Under the pieces are notes generated by a model that worked only from the letters and a program-made list of their open reading frames with translations, was not told the DNA's origin and made no database searches. The position numbers and the translations under genes are program-made. A DNA stretch of 64,000 bases, from assembly GCF_003612565.1 (NCBI RefSeq), contig NZ_RAZG01000011.1, positions 1 through 64,000 of the forward strand. Reading direction: 5' to 3'. This document shows positions 43,001 to 54,484 of the stretch, one piece after another. Origin of the DNA: Roseburia sp. 1XD42-69 (GTDB lineage: Bacteria > Bacillota > Clostridia > Lachnospirales > Lachnospiraceae). The stretch's first letter is position 1. The number at the start of each line of letters is the position of its first letter.

Positions 43001-44149
43001 TTACTGTATCAGAGTATGAATCATACACTCTTCCACATAAGATTCTATTCCAATTCCCATACAAAACAAGAAAAACCAGATAAAAACTACAATGATAACT
43101 TTTTTTATTAAACCAATTTTCCGGACAAAGGGCAAAGTCTCCACCCAATCCAGAAAAAAGAATGCCGCAAACACAGATACCCATACCCCTAAAACCATTG
43201 CCGCCAATTCTAATACGGCTGTCTGAAAAGTCTGGGAATGTTTCATTACACTTTCCACGCTAAAAATAAATCCCGCAAAGTAATAGTAAATCGCCACCGC
43301 TTTTTTCCAAGTTTTTCCTGTACGAAATCCCGGTATGACAGAAAGCACTTTTGTTAAGGGCTTTTCCTCTATATGAATAGACTGCAGTTCCTTCAAAAGT
43401 TCTTCCGCCGACTGATACCTTAATTCCGGCTCCATGCGGGTACATTTCTGTATTACTTTCCCCGGCTTTCCTTCCTTAAAACACTGCTCATAGGGAAGTT
43501 TCCCAGTCAGCATCACATTTAAAACCACCCCAAAACTATAAATATCCGTTCTTGCGTCACTTTGTGAAAAGCCAAACTGCTCCGGAGCCGCATAGCCTGC
43601 CGTCCCCAAAAATTCCGTATCACGCCCCTGTTTTTCCTTATAAATTCTTCCAATGTCAAAATCTATAACCTTAACCACGCCATCCGACGATATTAAAATA
43701 TTACCGGGGTTTAAATCCCTGTGTACCAGATTTAACCCGTGTACAGTACATAGCCCCTCTGCAAGCTGCTTTGAAAATCCCAACGCTTCTTTTCCGGTAA
43801 GATTTGTTTTTTCCTCAATGTAATCTTCCAAAGTTTTCCCGCTGATATACTCCATCACAACAAGAGCGTCTTTTTTCCCTTCTGCAACATAAAAAATATG
43901 TACCAGATTTCTGTGCTCCACATCCAAGAGACGCTCATACACAGAAGCTCTCTCTTTTGATATATGTTTTAAAACCACAAGCTCCCCTGTAACAATATCC
44001 TTTGACAGATAAGTAGATCCTTTCTCAGAGTCTCCCAGCACATCCAATGTTTGAAACCGTACCTCCAGATATTCATACTCCATCTCTCCCCTTCTTTCCG
44101 TACCGTCTGTTTTGGCAGTACCACATTCCTCTCCAAAAACTTGACCCAT
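43001..44149 (-). CDS. Membrane-anchored Hanks-type Ser/Thr protein kinase
   Basis: 382 residues if started at 44149; ATG 44083 with AAGGGGAG is an alternative that removes 22 residues. Kinase domain at about 28-270: invariant V-V-L-K-H-I lysine, H-R-D-L-N-P-G-N catalytic loop, I-D-F-D-I-G-R in place of D-F-G, and A-P-E-Q. The glycine loop is poor (G-D-S-E-K-G-S-T) and the loop lysine after H-R-D-L is asparagine. Three hydrophobic segments follow (about 288-382). No PASTA domains, so not PrkC. Divergent from an HTH gene 87 bp away. Confidence 0.82.
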   Translation of the reverse strand: MGQVFGEECGTAKTDGTERRGEMEYEYLEVRFQTLDVLGDSEKGSTYLSKDIVTGELVVLKHISKERASVYERLLDVEHRNLVHIFYVAEGKKDALVVMEYISGKTLEDYIEEKTNLTGKEALGFSKQLAEGLCTVHGLNLVHRDLNPGNILISSDGVVKVIDFDIGRIYKEKQGRDTEFLGTAGYAAPEQFGFSQSDARTDIYSFGVVLNVMLTGKLPYEQCFKEGKPGKVIQKCTRMEPELRYQSAEELLKELQSIHIEEKPLTKVLSVIPGFRTGKTWKKAVAIYYYFAGFIFSVESVMKHSQTFQTAVLELAAMVLGVWVSVFAAFFFLDWVETLPFVRKIGLIKKVIIVVFIWFFLFCMGIGIESYVEECMIHTLIQ

Positions 44150-44236
44150 TTAACTTTCCAATTTATAATGAGTGTATCATTTTTTCCAAAATATGGCAAA
44201 TACTGCTAGAAATCTGATAACAGAAAAGAGGCCCCC

Positions 44237-44662
44237 ATGAAAAAGAACACCCAGGAATTATTAGAAATCCTAAACTCCACAGATAAAATCGAAACCTACC
44301 TGTCAAATTTCCCGGAAGTCGTCCCCCAGGAACCGCTTCCCATTGCCCTGGAAAAACTGCTGTCCGAAAAAAATCTGAAAAAAAGCCAGTGCATAAAAAC
44401 TTCCGGACTGCCCCGTACATACGCATACCAGATATTCTCCGGGGAACGCACCCCTTCCCGGGACAAGCTGCTTGCCCTGTGCCTTGCCATGCATCTGACG
44501 CCAACGGAAGTCCATACCCTCTTTTGCGCCACCGGATACCCGGACCTTTACGCCAAAAATCAGAGGGACAGTGTTTATATATTTGCATTTAACAAACACC
44601 TTTCTCCTATTGAAACAAATGAATTACTGATGGAATTAAAAATGGATTTGATGGAAATCTGA
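44237..44662 (+). CDS. HTH protein divergent from the kinase
   Basis: 141 residues; a cI-like helix-turn-helix at about 40-100 (L-K-K-S-Q-C-I-K-T-S-G-L-P-R-T-Y-A-Y-Q-I-F-S-G-E-R-T-P) with helical flanks. It may be a substrate or regulator of the adjacent kinase; that is inference from the head-to-head position. Confidence 0.7.
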   Translation: MKKNTQELLEILNSTDKIETYLSNFPEVVPQEPLPIALEKLLSEKNLKKSQCIKTSGLPRTYAYQIFSGERTPSRDKLLALCLAMHLTPTEVHTLFCATGYPDLYAKNQRDSVYIFAFNKHLSPIETNELLMELKMDLMEI

Positions 44663-44824
44663 CTTTAATTGGCAAACTTTTTCCATCCATTTTTCTAAAT
44701 TACTATAGACTTTTATTCCCGGATATGCTATATTATAGCTGTAAATTAATTTATGTGCATAAGAAAATACACTAATAAAAAACAATAAGCAAAAAAGTGT
44801 CACCATTAAGGAGGGGAATCTATC

Positions 44825-45355
44825 ATGACAGATAGCGAAAAACTTGATCTCATCCTATCCAACATGCAATATATGAACAACGATATTTCCGATTTAAAAT
44901 CTGACATGCAGGGTGTCAAAAGCGAAATCTCTGATTTAAAATCTGACATGCAGGGTGTCAAAAGTGAAATCTCTGATTTGAAATCCGACATGCAGGGCGT
45001 CAAAAGCGAAATCTCTGATTTGAAGTCTGACATGCAGGGCGTCAAAAGCGAAATCTCTGATTTGAAATCCGACATGCAGGGCGTCAAAAGCGAAATCTCT
45101 GATTTGAAGTCCGACATGCAGGATATCAAACAGCAAACTTCAAAAATTGACAACAAACTGACTCAGACCAATTTAACCCTCGAAAACGAAATCCGCACCA
45201 ATATTAAGCGTGTGGCGGAAGGGCATCTGGATTTATCCAGGAATCTGCATCTGGCCATTGAACGTGACAGTGAAAAAGAAATGTTGGCTATTCGTGTCAG
45301 CGTTCTTGAAAGTGAAATGCGCCAAATAAAAGACCGCTTAGATCAAACAGCCTGA
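44825..45355 (+). CDS. Coiled-coil protein made of 14-residue repeats
   Basis: 176 residues from ATG 44825 after AAGGAGGGGAATCTATC. Residues 22-91 are five identical copies of S-D-L-K-S-D-M-Q-G-V-K-S-E-I, with a sixth degenerate copy; 14 residues are two heptads, so this is a continuous coiled coil. No signal peptide or membrane segment. Function unknown. Ends at a bidirectional terminator facing rpoC. Confidence 0.75.
   Translation: MTDSEKLDLILSNMQYMNNDISDLKSDMQGVKSEISDLKSDMQGVKSEISDLKSDMQGVKSEISDLKSDMQGVKSEISDLKSDMQGVKSEISDLKSDMQDIKQQTSKIDNKLTQTNLTLENEIRTNIKRVAEGHLDLSRNLHLAIERDSEKEMLAIRVSVLESEMRQIKDRLDQTA
44888..45139 (+). repeat. 42-bp tandem repeat array inside the coiled-coil gene
   Basis: Five 42-bp units, nearly identical in DNA with a few synonymous changes (for example AAATCT/AAATCC/AAGTCT), and a sixth partial unit. 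The unit length keeps frame and heptad phase, so copy number can change without disrupting the protein. Confidence 0.9.
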
Positions 45356-45365
45356 ATTTCTCCAC

Positions 45366-45410
45366 AAAAAAGGATTTTCAACCACCGACATGGATTGAAA
45401 ATCCTTTTTT
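45366..45410 (-). terminator. Bidirectional terminator after rpoC
   Basis: A perfect 16-bp stem starting AAAAAAGGATTTTCAA with T-runs on both strands, between the convergent coiled-coil gene and rpoC. Confidence 0.9.
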
Positions 45411-45441
45411 CATTTAAATATTTTTACTATTCTGTTACCAT

Positions 45442-48400
45442 TTATGCTTCTGTTGTCTCTAAAACCTCTTCCAATTCTAAATCCATCTCCGCCTCGGCAA
45501 CCATTTCATCTTCAGATTCCGCTCCGGCCTCTGTTTCGTCTTCAGCTAAAGCATCAGCATCCGCTTCACCTTCGGCCTCCTCGTCCATTTCCTCATCGAA
45601 ATCCTCAAAGTCCTCAAAATCATCCATAAAATCCAGATAATCATCTTCATTAATATCGGAATCCAATGTCAAATCACGGTAACGTCTCATACCTGTTCCT
45701 GCAGGAATCAGTTTACCGATAATAACATTTTCTTTCAGTCCGATTAAGGGGTCAACCTTCCCTTTAATGGCCGCTTCCGTAAGCACCTTGGTTGTTTCCT
45801 GGAAGGACGCTGCGGAGAGGAAGGAATTGGTTGCCAGGGACGCCTTTGTGATACCAAGGAGCACCTGTTTGCCCTCTGCGGGCTCTAATCCTTCTTTTTC
45901 CAGCATTTCGTTGGTATCCTCAAACTCAAGAATATCCACCAGAGTACCCGGTAAAAATTCCGAATCCCCGTTATTTTCAATGCGGACTTTCTTAAGCATC
46001 TGGCGCACAATCACCTCAATATGCTTATCACTGATTTCCACGCCCTGGAGACGGTATACACGCTGAACCTCTTTCAGCATATAATCCTGCACCGCACGGA
46101 CACCTTTTATCTTTAAGATATCGTGGGGATTTACAGAACCTTCCGTAAGTTCATCTCCGGCCTCCAACTCAGCGCCGTCCATAATCTTAATTCGTGAGCC
46201 ATAGGGAATTAAATATGTCTTTGCCTCCCCTGTCTCACTGTTGGTAACAACAATCTCCCGTTTCTTCTTTGTATCACGGATTTCCGCTTTTCCGGCAAAC
46301 TCCGTAATAATTGCAAGTCCTTTCGGTTTCCTTGCCTCAAAAATCTCCTCCACACGGGGAAGACCCTGGGTAATATCGTCACCTGCCACACCGCCGGTAT
46401 GGAAGGTACGCATGGTAAGCTGTGTACCCGGCTCACCGATAGACTGGGCTGCAATAATACCTACCGCCTCACCTACCTGCACCGCCTGGCCTGTCGCCAT
46501 ATTTGCACCGTAGCACTTTGCACAGATACCGTTGTGGGAACGACAGGTAAGAATGGTACGGATTTTCACTCTGTCAATAGGATTGCCCTTCTCGTTTACC
46601 CCTTTTGACATAATCTCTGCGGCGCGCCTTGGGGTAATCATATGGTTTGCCTTTACAATCACATTGCCTTCGGCATCACAGATGGTATTGCAGGAAAAAC
46701 GCCCGGTAATCCTCTCCTGGAGATTTTCGATTTCTTCCTTGCCATCCATAAATGCTGACACCCACATACCTGGGATTTCTTTCCCTGTGCCTTCCGTACA
46801 GTCTGACTCACGGACAATCAGCTCCTGGGAAACGTCAACCATCCTTCTGGTAAGATAACCGGAGTCTGCGGTACGGAGGGCCGTATCGGAAAGTCCTTTC
46901 CGGGCTCCATGGGCAGACATAAAGTACTCCAAAACATCCAAACCTTCACGGAAATTGGACTTAATGGGCAGCTCAATGGTACGTCCTGTGGTGTCCGCCA
47001 TCAATCCGCGCATACCTGCAAGCTGTTTAATCTGCTTATCAGAACCACGGGCACCGGAATCCGCCATCATAAAGATGTTGTTATAAGTGTCCAGTCCTCC
47101 AAGGAGGGCTGCCGTCAGCTCATCGTCCGTCTCTTTCCAGGTCTCTACAACCTCTTTGTAACGCTCCTCGTCCGTAATCAAGCCCCTCTTATACTGGCGC
47201 ATAATTTTATCTACCGTATTCTGGGCATCCTCAATCATCTGAGGTTTCTGAGGGGGCACAGTCATATCGGATATGGATACGGTCATAGCCGCCCTGGTGG
47301 AATATTTGTAACCAATAGATTTAATATCGTCCAAAACTTCCGCTGTGGTTGTGGCGCCGTGGACATTAATAACCTTTTCCAGCACTTTCTTAAGCTGCTT
47401 CTTTCCCACATGGAAATCCACTTCTATTTTAAATTCGTTTTCCGGATCGCTTCTGTCCACAAATCCCAAATCCTGGGGAATGATTTCATTAAATAAAAAT
47501 CTTCCTAAGGTAGACTCTGTGATACCGTATTTTGTTGTGCCGTCAGGCATCTTCTTTTCCATTCTCACTTTAATTTTGGAATGGAGGGTGAGAGATTTAT
47601 TCTCATAGGCCAAAATCGCCTCGTTTACACTCTTAAAATATTTTCCCTCTCCTAAAGCTCCCGGCCTCTCCTGGGTCAGATAATAAATACCCAAAACCAT
47701 ATCCTGGGAGGGAACTGCCACAGGGCCGCCGTCGGAAGGCTTTAACAGGTTGTTTGGTGAGAGCAGCATAAAGCGGCACTCCGCCTGGGCTTCCACCGAC
47801 AGGGGAAGATGCACAGCCATCTGGTCACCGTCAAAGTCCGCATTGTAAGCTGTACACACAAGGGGATGCAGCTTAATGGCCTTGCCTTCCACCAAGATAG
47901 GCTCAAATGCCTGAATACCAAGCCTGTGCAGTGTGGGGGCACGGTTTAACATAACCGGATGCTCTTTGATCACTTCTTCCAGCACATCCCATACCTCAGG
48001 CTGTAAGCGCTCCACTTTCTTTTTTGCGCTCTTGATATTGTGGGCTGTGCCGTTTGCCACAAGCTCCTTCATAACAAAAGGCTTAAACAGCTCGATTGCC
48101 ATCTCTTTCGGCAGGCCGCACTGGTAAATTTTAAGTTCCGGCCCAACCACGATAACGGATCGCCCGGAATAATCCACACGTTTTCCCAAAAGGTTCTGAC
48201 GGAAACGCCCGGATTTTCCCTTTAACATATCGGAAAGGGATTTTAAAGCCCTGTTTCCAGGCCCGGTCACTGGTCTTCCCCTGCGCCCGTTGTCTATAAG
48301 TGCGTCCACCGCCTCCTGGAGCATACGCTTTTCATTCCGCACAATAATATCCGGCGCACCCAGCTCCAAAAGACGTCTCAGACGGTTATTTCTGTTAATA

Positions 48401-49206
48401 ATCCTTCTGTACAAATCATTTAAATCAGATGTAGCAAAACGGCCGCCGTCCAACTGCACCATGGGACGAAGATCCGGAGGAATTACCGGAACCACTGTCA
48501 TAATCATCCACTCCGGCCTATTTCCGGACTCCCGGAATGCCTCTACCACTTCCAGCCTCTTAATGATTCTGGCACGTTTCTGCCCCGTGGCATCCCGCAG
48601 TTCCGCTTTTAACTCTGCGGCGTCTTTTTCCAAATCAATAGACTGCAAAAGCTCTAAAATTGACTCCGCCCCCATGCCGACACGGAAAGCATTTCCATAC
48701 TGTTCCCTGGCTTCCTGGTACTCCGCCTCCGATAATACCTGCTTGTATGTGAGATTGGTATTTCCGGATTCCAACACAATATAGGATGCAAAATACAGCA
48801 CCTTCTCCAGTGTTCTGGGAGATAAATCCAATATAAGGCCCATACGGCTTGGAATCCCTTTAAAATACCAGATATGGGATACCGGAGCGGCAAGTTCAAT
48901 ATGACCCATGCGCTCCCTGCGGACGCTTGCCTTTGTGATCTCAACCCCGCACCTGTCGCAGACTACACCTTTATAACGGATTTTCTTATATTTTCCACAA
49001 TGACATTCCCAGTCTTTGCTGGGCCCAAAAATCTTCTCGCAAAACAGGCCGTCTTTTTCCGGTTTCAGCGTTCTGTAGTTTATGGTCTCAGGCTTTTTCA
49101 CCTCACCTTTAGACCATTCCCTGATTTTTTCCGGGGACGCCAGGCCAATCTGAATGGCATCAAAAGCGATTGGCTGGTATGTCTCCTTCTTCATCGTCTC
49201 TGGCAT
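45442..49206 (-). CDS. rpoC: RNA polymerase beta' subunit
   Basis: 1254 residues from ATG 49206 (AGAAGGGAGTGTCAGCA). Zinc site C-x-C...C-x2-C near 60-80, catalytic N-A-D-F-D-G-D near 455, trigger-loop region and C-terminal zinc cysteines ([11 protein letters not shown]). The last ~65 residues are strongly acidic (D, E, A) without counterpart in the core enzyme. 19 bp after rpoB. Confidence 0.98.
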   Translation of the reverse strand: MPETMKKETYQPIAFDAIQIGLASPEKIREWSKGEVKKPETINYRTLKPEKDGLFCEKIFGPSKDWECHCGKYKKIRYKGVVCDRCGVEITKASVRRERMGHIELAAPVSHIWYFKGIPSRMGLILDLSPRTLEKVLYFASYIVLESGNTNLTYKQVLSEAEYQEAREQYGNAFRVGMGAESILELLQSIDLEKDAAELKAELRDATGQKRARIIKRLEVVEAFRESGNRPEWMIMTVVPVIPPDLRPMVQLDGGRFATSDLNDLYRRIINRNNRLRRLLELGAPDIIVRNEKRMLQEAVDALIDNGRRGRPVTGPGNRALKSLSDMLKGKSGRFRQNLLGKRVDYSGRSVIVVGPELKIYQCGLPKEMAIELFKPFVMKELVANGTAHNIKSAKKKVERLQPEVWDVLEEVIKEHPVMLNRAPTLHRLGIQAFEPILVEGKAIKLHPLVCTAYNADFDGDQMAVHLPLSVEAQAECRFMLLSPNNLLKPSDGGPVAVPSQDMVLGIYYLTQERPGALGEGKYFKSVNEAILAYENKSLTLHSKIKVRMEKKMPDGTTKYGITESTLGRFLFNEIIPQDLGFVDRSDPENEFKIEVDFHVGKKQLKKVLEKVINVHGATTTAEVLDDIKSIGYKYSTRAAMTVSISDMTVPPQKPQMIEDAQNTVDKIMRQYKRGLITDEERYKEVVETWKETDDELTAALLGGLDTYNNIFMMADSGARGSDKQIKQLAGMRGLMADTTGRTIELPIKSNFREGLDVLEYFMSAHGARKGLSDTALRTADSGYLTRRMVDVSQELIVRESDCTEGTGKEIPGMWVSAFMDGKEEIENLQERITGRFSCNTICDAEGNVIVKANHMITPRRAAEIMSKGVNEKGNPIDRVKIRTILTCRSHNGICAKCYGANMATGQAVQVGEAVGIIAAQSIGEPGTQLTMRTFHTGGVAGDDITQGLPRVEEIFEARKPKGLAIITEFAGKAEIRDTKKKREIVVTNSETGEAKTYLIPYGSRIKIMDGAELEAGDELTEGSVNPHDILKIKGVRAVQDYMLKEVQRVYRLQGVEISDKHIEVIVRQMLKKVRIENNGDSEFLPGTLVDILEFEDTNEMLEKEGLEPAEGKQVLLGITKASLATNSFLSAASFQETTKVLTEAAIKGKVDPLIGLKENVIIGKLIPAGTGMRRYRDLTLDSDINEDDYLDFMDDFEDFEDFDEEMDEEAEGEADADALAEDETEAGAESEDEMVAEAEMDLELEEVLETTEA

Positions 49207-49225
49207 TGCTGACACTCCCTTCTAT

Positions 49226-52200
49226 CTACAAATTTTCGTCGAGAACTTCATCCATGAACTCATCTTCATCGAAATCTTCCTCTTCATCGTCCTCTTCTTC
49301 AATATCCACCAGCTCTTCGCTGTCCGCATTAAACTCCTGCTTTGTGAATCCCATTTTTCCAAAGGACTCGCTGTCCTCAAAGGCAAAATCCTTATCCCCT
49401 GCAATAATGGAATTTAAATCTGTATTTCCGTATTCGCTGGTTTCAATCAGCTCAACTTCATTCCGCTCCTCGTCAAGGACTTTCACATCAAGCCCCAGGG
49501 ACTGAAGCTCTTTTAAAAGCACTTTGAAGGACTCCGGAATACCCGGCTCCGGAATATTATCTCCCTTAATAATCGCCTCGTAAGTCTTTACACGGCCCAC
49601 AACGTCATCGGATTTCACCGTCAGAATCTCCTGGAGGGTGTAGGATGCGCCATAAGCCTCCAGGGCCCAAACCTCCATCTCACCGAAACGCTGTCCGCCG
49701 AACTGGGCTTTTCCACCCAAGGGCTGCTGTGTTACCAGAGAATAAGGGCCAGTGGAACGGGCATGGATTTTATCGTCTACTAAGTGGTGGAGTTTCAGGT
49801 AATGCATATGTCCAATGGTTACAGGACTGTCAAAATACTCCCCTGTCCTTCCGTCTCTTAAGCGGACTTTTCCGTCCCTGGAAAGAGGAACGCCCTTCCA
49901 CACACTGCGGTGCTCCCTGTTTTCAGACAAGTACGTGAGCACCTCCGGTAAAAGTTCCTGTTTATATTTTGCCTCAAAATCCTCCCACTCCATATTTACA
50001 TAGTCGTTGGCAAGATCTAAGGTATCCATAATATCATTTTCCTTCGCCCCGTCAAACACAGGTGTCTCAATATTAAACCCAAGGGCTTTTGCTGCAAGGC
50101 TCAAATGAATCTCCAGCACCTGCCCGATATTCATACGGGAAGGCACACCCAATGGATTTAATACAATATCCAAAGGACGTCCGTTTGGCAGAAACGGCAT
50201 ATCTTCCACGGGAAGCACACGGGAAACCACACCCTTGTTTCCGTGACGGCCTGCCATTTTATCTCCCACGGAAATCTTTCTCTTCTGGGCAATATAAATG
50301 CGCACCGCCTGGTTTACCCCGGGGGATAACTCGTCACCGTTTTCCCTGGTAAACACTTTTGCATCCACAATAATTCCATACTCACCGTGGGGCACCTTTA
50401 GAGAAGTATCCCTTACTTCCCTTGCTTTTTCCCCAAAGATTGCACGTAAGAGCCGCTCCTCAGCGGTAAGCTCTGTCTCTCCCTTTGGCGTAACTTTTCC
50501 CACAAGAATATCTCCGGCCCGAACTTCCGCACCGATGCGGATAATTCCTCTTTCATCCAAATCTTTTAAGGCATCATCGCCCACGCCGGGCACATCCCTG
50601 GTAATCTCCTCCGGCCCTAACTTGGTATCCCTTGCCTCCGCCTCATATTCCTCAATATGAACGGATGTATATACGTCATCCTGCACCAGTCTCTCGCTGA
50701 GGAGAACAGCGTCCTCATAGTTGTAACCCTCCCAGGTCATAAAGCCAATCAGCGGATTTTTTCCAAGGGCAAGCTCGCCGTTTGAGGTGGAAGGGCCGTC
50801 GGCAATCACTTCCCCTGCTTCCACACGGTCCCCTTTAAACACAATGGGCCGCTGATTATAACAGTTAGACTGGTTACTTCTGGAAAACTTAGTCAAACGG
50901 TAAGATTCCCTTGTACCGTCGTCATTTCTCACAATAATCTCATTGGAAACAGCGCTCTCCACCGTACCGGATTTTTTTGCAACCACACAGACACCGGAGT
51001 CCACGGCAGCCTTTGTCTCCATACCGGTTCCCACAACAGGGGCCTCGGTAGTTAAAAGGGGCACAGCCTGACGCTGCATGTTGGATCCCATAAGAGCACG
51101 ATTGGCATCGTCGTTCTGCAAAAAGGGAATCAGGGCAGTAGCCACGGAAAATACCATTTTAGGGGATACGTCCATATAATCAAACATGGTTTTCTCGTAT
51201 TCCTGTGTCTCGTCCAGATAACGGCCGGACACAGAATTACGCACAAAATGTCCTTCTTCGTCCAATGCCTCATTTGCCTGGGCCACATGGTAATTATCCT
51301 CTTCGTCCGCTGTCATATATACAACTTCATCTGTAACCCTGGGATTTTTCGGGTCAGTTTTATCTATCTTACGGTATGGGGCTTCCACAAAACCATACTC
51401 GTTAATTCTGGCGTAACATGCCAGAGAGTTAATCAGGCCGATATTGGGTCCCTCAGGGGTCTCAATAGGACACATTCTTCCATAATGGGAATAGTGTACG
51501 TCCCGGACCTCAAAACCTGCACGGTCCCTGGAAAGTCCTCCAGGCCCCAGTGCGGAAAGACGTCTCTTGTGGGTCAGCTCCCCCAGAGGATTGTTCTGGT
51601 CCATAAACTGGGACAGCTGGGAAGAACCGAAAAATTCTTTTACCGCAGCAGTCACCGGTTTAATATTTATCAGGCTCTGAGGTGAAATTCCCTCCAAATC
51701 CTGGGTGGTCATACGCTCACGTACCACACGCTCCAGCCTGGAGAGACCAATTCTGTACTGGTTCTGCAAAAGCTCTCCCACAGCACGGATACGTCGGTTT
51801 CCCAAATGATCAATATCATCGTCATGTCCAAGGGCATATTCCAAATGCATGTTATAGTTAATGGATGCAAAAATATCATCCTTGGTAATATGCTTGGGAA
51901 TCAAATCGGAAATATTTTTCCGAATTGCCTCTTTGATATCTTCTATATCGCTGTTTTCCTCTAAAATCTGGGCGAGAATAGGATAGTATACAAGCTCCGT
52001 CACGCCAACTTCCTTTGGCACCACATCCACAAAGTTGGTGATATCCACCATCATATTAGAGAGAACCTTAATATTTCTTGTCTCACCCTGAATCCAAACG
52101 TAGGGAACCGCCGCATTCTGAATGTTATCCGCCAGTTCTCTGGTAACTTCCGTCCCTTTTTCTCCGATAATTTCCCCTGTGGAAACATCCACCACGTCCT

Positions 52201-53086
52201 CAGCCAGCACATGGCCGGTGATACGGTTTCTCAGGGCAAGCTTTTTGTTAAATTTATAACGCCCCACCTTTGCCAAATCATATCTTCTGGGGTCAAAAAA
52301 CATTGCAGAAATAAGGCTCTCCGCACTTTCCACAGTCAACGGCTCGCCTGGACGGATTTTCTTATATAATTCTAATAAACCTTCTTCATAATTTGTGGCA
52401 ACGTCTTTGCCAAAGCTGGCAACAATCTTTGGCTCTTCGCCGAACAAATCCACAATCTCCTGATTACTTCCGATTCCAAGGGCACGAATCAGCACAGTAA
52501 TCGGCACTTTTCTTGTCCTATCCACACGGACATAAAATACATCGTTGGAATCTGTCTCATACTCCAGCCATGCCCCCCGGTTGGGAATTACCGTACAGGA
52601 AAACAGCCTCTTTCCCACTTTATCATGGGAAATGGCATAGTAAATGCCAGGAGAACGAACCAACTGGCTTACAATAACACGCTCCGCGCCATTGATTACG
52701 AAAGTTCCTGTCTCAGTCATAAGAGGAAGATCGCCCATGAAGATTTCGTGTTCGTTGATTTCATCTGTCTCCTTGTTGTAAAGTCTTACTTTTACTTTCA
52801 AAGGTGCGGCATATGTTGCATCTCTTTCTTTACATTCCGGAATGGAATACTTTACATCATCCCTGCACAATGTAAAATCCACAAATTCCAAACTTAAATG
52901 GCCGCTGTAATCGGCGATGGGGGAAATATCTGCAAACACTTCTTTTAGACCTTCGTCTAAAAACCACTGATATGAGTCTTTTTGTACCTCAATCAGGTTT
53001 GGCATTCCCAGAACTTCTTTCTGCCGTGAATAACTCATACGCAAACCTCTTCCAGCCTGGACCGGACGTATTCTGTTTTTCTCCAT
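49226..53086 (-). CDS. rpoB: RNA polymerase beta subunit
   Basis: 1286 residues from ATG 53086 after GAGAGGTGAAACGTCA; an upstream frame extension lacks a ribosome site. Contains the rifampicin-region [15 protein letters not shown] with wild-type residues and [10 protein letters not shown]. The C-terminus has about 30 acidic residues. Separate promoter from rplL. Confidence 0.98.
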   Translation of the reverse strand: MEKNRIRPVQAGRGLRMSYSRQKEVLGMPNLIEVQKDSYQWFLDEGLKEVFADISPIADYSGHLSLEFVDFTLCRDDVKYSIPECKERDATYAAPLKVKVRLYNKETDEINEHEIFMGDLPLMTETGTFVINGAERVIVSQLVRSPGIYYAISHDKVGKRLFSCTVIPNRGAWLEYETDSNDVFYVRVDRTRKVPITVLIRALGIGSNQEIVDLFGEEPKIVASFGKDVATNYEEGLLELYKKIRPGEPLTVESAESLISAMFFDPRRYDLAKVGRYKFNKKLALRNRITGHVLAEDVVDVSTGEIIGEKGTEVTRELADNIQNAAVPYVWIQGETRNIKVLSNMMVDITNFVDVVPKEVGVTELVYYPILAQILEENSDIEDIKEAIRKNISDLIPKHITKDDIFASINYNMHLEYALGHDDDIDHLGNRRIRAVGELLQNQYRIGLSRLERVVRERMTTQDLEGISPQSLINIKPVTAAVKEFFGSSQLSQFMDQNNPLGELTHKRRLSALGPGGLSRDRAGFEVRDVHYSHYGRMCPIETPEGPNIGLINSLACYARINEYGFVEAPYRKIDKTDPKNPRVTDEVVYMTADEEDNYHVAQANEALDEEGHFVRNSVSGRYLDETQEYEKTMFDYMDVSPKMVFSVATALIPFLQNDDANRALMGSNMQRQAVPLLTTEAPVVGTGMETKAAVDSGVCVVAKKSGTVESAVSNEIIVRNDDGTRESYRLTKFSRSNQSNCYNQRPIVFKGDRVEAGEVIADGPSTSNGELALGKNPLIGFMTWEGYNYEDAVLLSERLVQDDVYTSVHIEEYEAEARDTKLGPEEITRDVPGVGDDALKDLDERGIIRIGAEVRAGDILVGKVTPKGETELTAEERLLRAIFGEKAREVRDTSLKVPHGEYGIIVDAKVFTRENGDELSPGVNQAVRIYIAQKRKISVGDKMAGRHGNKGVVSRVLPVEDMPFLPNGRPLDIVLNPLGVPSRMNIGQVLEIHLSLAAKALGFNIETPVFDGAKENDIMDTLDLANDYVNMEWEDFEAKYKQELLPEVLTYLSENREHRSVWKGVPLSRDGKVRLRDGRTGEYFDSPVTIGHMHYLKLHHLVDDKIHARSTGPYSLVTQQPLGGKAQFGGQRFGEMEVWALEAYGASYTLQEILTVKSDDVVGRVKTYEAIIKGDNIPEPGIPESFKVLLKELQSLGLDVKVLDEERNEVELIETSEYGNTDLNSIIAGDKDFAFEDSESFGKMGFTKQEFNADSEELVDIEEEDDEEEDFDEDEFMDEVLDENL

Positions 53087-53182
53087 TGACGTTTCACCTC
53101 TCATTATAATTTTCAGTACTTTTTCTGCAGTTTTGCACAAAAAAATACAGTAAGCCTATGTCAACACAATAGTGCATCTTAT

Positions 53183-53212
53183 ATAATAGCACAGCTTGCT
53201 TTTATTCGTCAA
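53183..53212 (-). promoter_or_regulatory. rpoBC promoter
   Basis: TTGACG (53207-53212), 18-bp spacer, TATTAT (53183-53188), about 100 bp before rpoB. A further TTGACA lies at 53159-53164 without a clear -10. Together with the rplL terminator this explains the 315-bp gap 53087-53401. Confidence 0.55.
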
Positions 53213-53334
53213 TAAAAACTTTTACTACTTTTCTGCTGTAAACAATACGGTTATCGAACAGCGAATCTCTCTTTCTCTGCCCGCTATGGGAACATACCGT
53301 GAAACGGCTCATTTCCATATGCACTCCTGTACAG

Positions 53335-53369
53335 AAAAAGCCCCGGATTCATTTGCCAAAATCCGGGGT
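53335..53369 (-). terminator. Terminator after rplL
   Basis: GCCCCGGAT/ATCCGGGG stem followed on the minus strand by TTTTT, between rplL and rpoB. Confidence 0.8.
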
Positions 53370-53401
53370 CTTTTTCCGCTCTAAAAAATTAGAAAGCAGG
53401 A

Positions 53402-53776
53402 TTATTTTAATGTAACTTTAGCGCCTTCAGCCTCAAGTTTAGCCTTGATATCATCAGCAGTTGCCTTGTCAGCAGCCTCTTTTAATACCTTCGGAGCGCT
53501 GTCAACTAAGTCTTTTGCTTCTTTTAAGCCTAAGCCGGTAGCTTCACGTACCACTTTGATAACCTTAACCTTGTTAGGTCCAACTTCTGTCAGCTCTACG
53601 TCAAACTCAGTCTTCTCCTCTGCTGCGCCTGCATCGCCGCCTGCTGCTGCAACTACAACGCCTGCTGCTGCAGATACACCAAACTCTTCTTCACATGCTT
53701 TTACTAAATCGTTTAATTCCAATACGCTTAACTCTTTGATAGCGTCAATAAATTCTGCTGTTGTTAATTTAGCCAT
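53402..53776 (-). CDS. rplL: Ribosomal protein L7/L12
   Basis: 124 residues. N-terminal dimerisation helix, alanine-rich hinge ([11 protein letters not shown]) and C-terminal domain [17 protein letters not shown]. Recruits translation GTPases. After rplJ with 148 bp between, most of it a repeat also found downstream of rplK. Confidence 0.98.
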   Translation of the reverse strand: MAKLTTAEFIDAIKELSVLELNDLVKACEEEFGVSAAAGVVVAAAGGDAGAAEEKTEFDVELTEVGPNKVKVIKVVREATGLGLKEAKDLVDSAPKVLKEAADKATADDIKAKLEAEGAKVTLK

Positions 53777-53829
53777 TATTATTTACCTCCATTAATTTGT
53801 TTAATTTTTGTTTACTAAAGGATATTCTG

Positions 53830-53945
53830 TTCGCTAAGTTCAAGCTGCGCTTTCGGCTTGCTCTCACTAATCTCACAGAACGGCTTCGCAACACGCTCTG
53901 TCTTCGCCTGCGGCTTGCCAGTCGCTAGTTGCTTTCAGCCTCAGC
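53830..53945 (-). repeat. 116-bp repeat copy 1, overlapping the end of rplJ
   Basis: About 90% identical to 55457-55572 (11 differences), same orientation. It begins with the codons for A-E-A-E-S-N and the stop of rplJ, then runs into the rplJ-rplL gap. Confidence 0.85.
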
Positions 53946-54446
53946 GGGTGCAGCCTCTCCTGCGCCGCCCTTTTCTGCAATCTGATTAAGCACACGCGCC
54001 AGATTGGTAATGGGTGACTGGATGCTTCCAAGGAACTTGGAGAGCAATTCTTCTCTGGAAGGAACTGCTGCAATTGCTTTCATTCCATCTGCGTCATAGA
54101 ATGTCCCTTCAATCACACCTGCTTTGATTTCCAAAGCGGGAGCCGTCTTTGCAAACTTAGCCAAAATTCTTGCGGGAGCTGTCGCATCTTCTTTGGAGAT
54201 TGCGATTGCGCTGGGTCCTGCCAAAATAGGAGCCAGGCTCTCAAAATCAGTTCCCTTAAATGCAAAGTTCATCATGGTATTTTTATAAACCTTGTAAGAA
54301 ATACCAGCTTCCCTGAGCTCTTTCCGCAGCTGGGTATCTTCTGCAACGGTAAGGCCGCGGTAGTCCACAACAACAACGGACTGAGCGTCTTTAATGCTCT
54401 CAGAAATCTCCTGAACGATAGGCTGTTTCATTTCTACTTTTGCCAC
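53925..54446 (-). CDS. rplJ: Ribosomal protein L10
   Basis: 173 residues from GTG 54446 after AAAGGAGGTACAAAAC; a longer frame reaching 54578 runs through the L10 leader and is not credible. Motifs V-V-V-D-Y-R-G-L-T and the C-terminal helix for L7/L12 dimers. The last six residues and stop lie inside the 116-bp repeat. Confidence 0.97.
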   Translation of the reverse strand: MAKVEMKQPIVQEISESIKDAQSVVVVDYRGLTVAEDTQLRKELREAGISYKVYKNTMMNFAFKGTDFESLAPILAGPSAIAISKEDATAPARILAKFAKTAPALEIKAGVIEGTFYDADGMKAIAAVPSREELLSKFLGSIQSPITNLARVLNQIAEKGGAGEAAPAEAESN

Positions 54447-54484
54447 GTTTTGTACCTCCTTTATTATTTTAGTGGGACAGGGAA

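Noticed and set aside
44888-45139. CRISPR array
   Set aside because: Repeats are contiguous 42-bp coding units with no spacers, and no cas genes are present anywhere in the window.
44806-45156. Minus-strand frame with repeated C-M-S-D-F-K-S-E-I-S text
   Set aside because: It is the antisense shadow of the coiled-coil repeats; the plus-strand gene has the ribosome site.
45395-45640. Serine-rich plus-strand frame opposite the end of rpoC
   Set aside because: A low-complexity shadow of the acidic RpoC tail without ribosome site.
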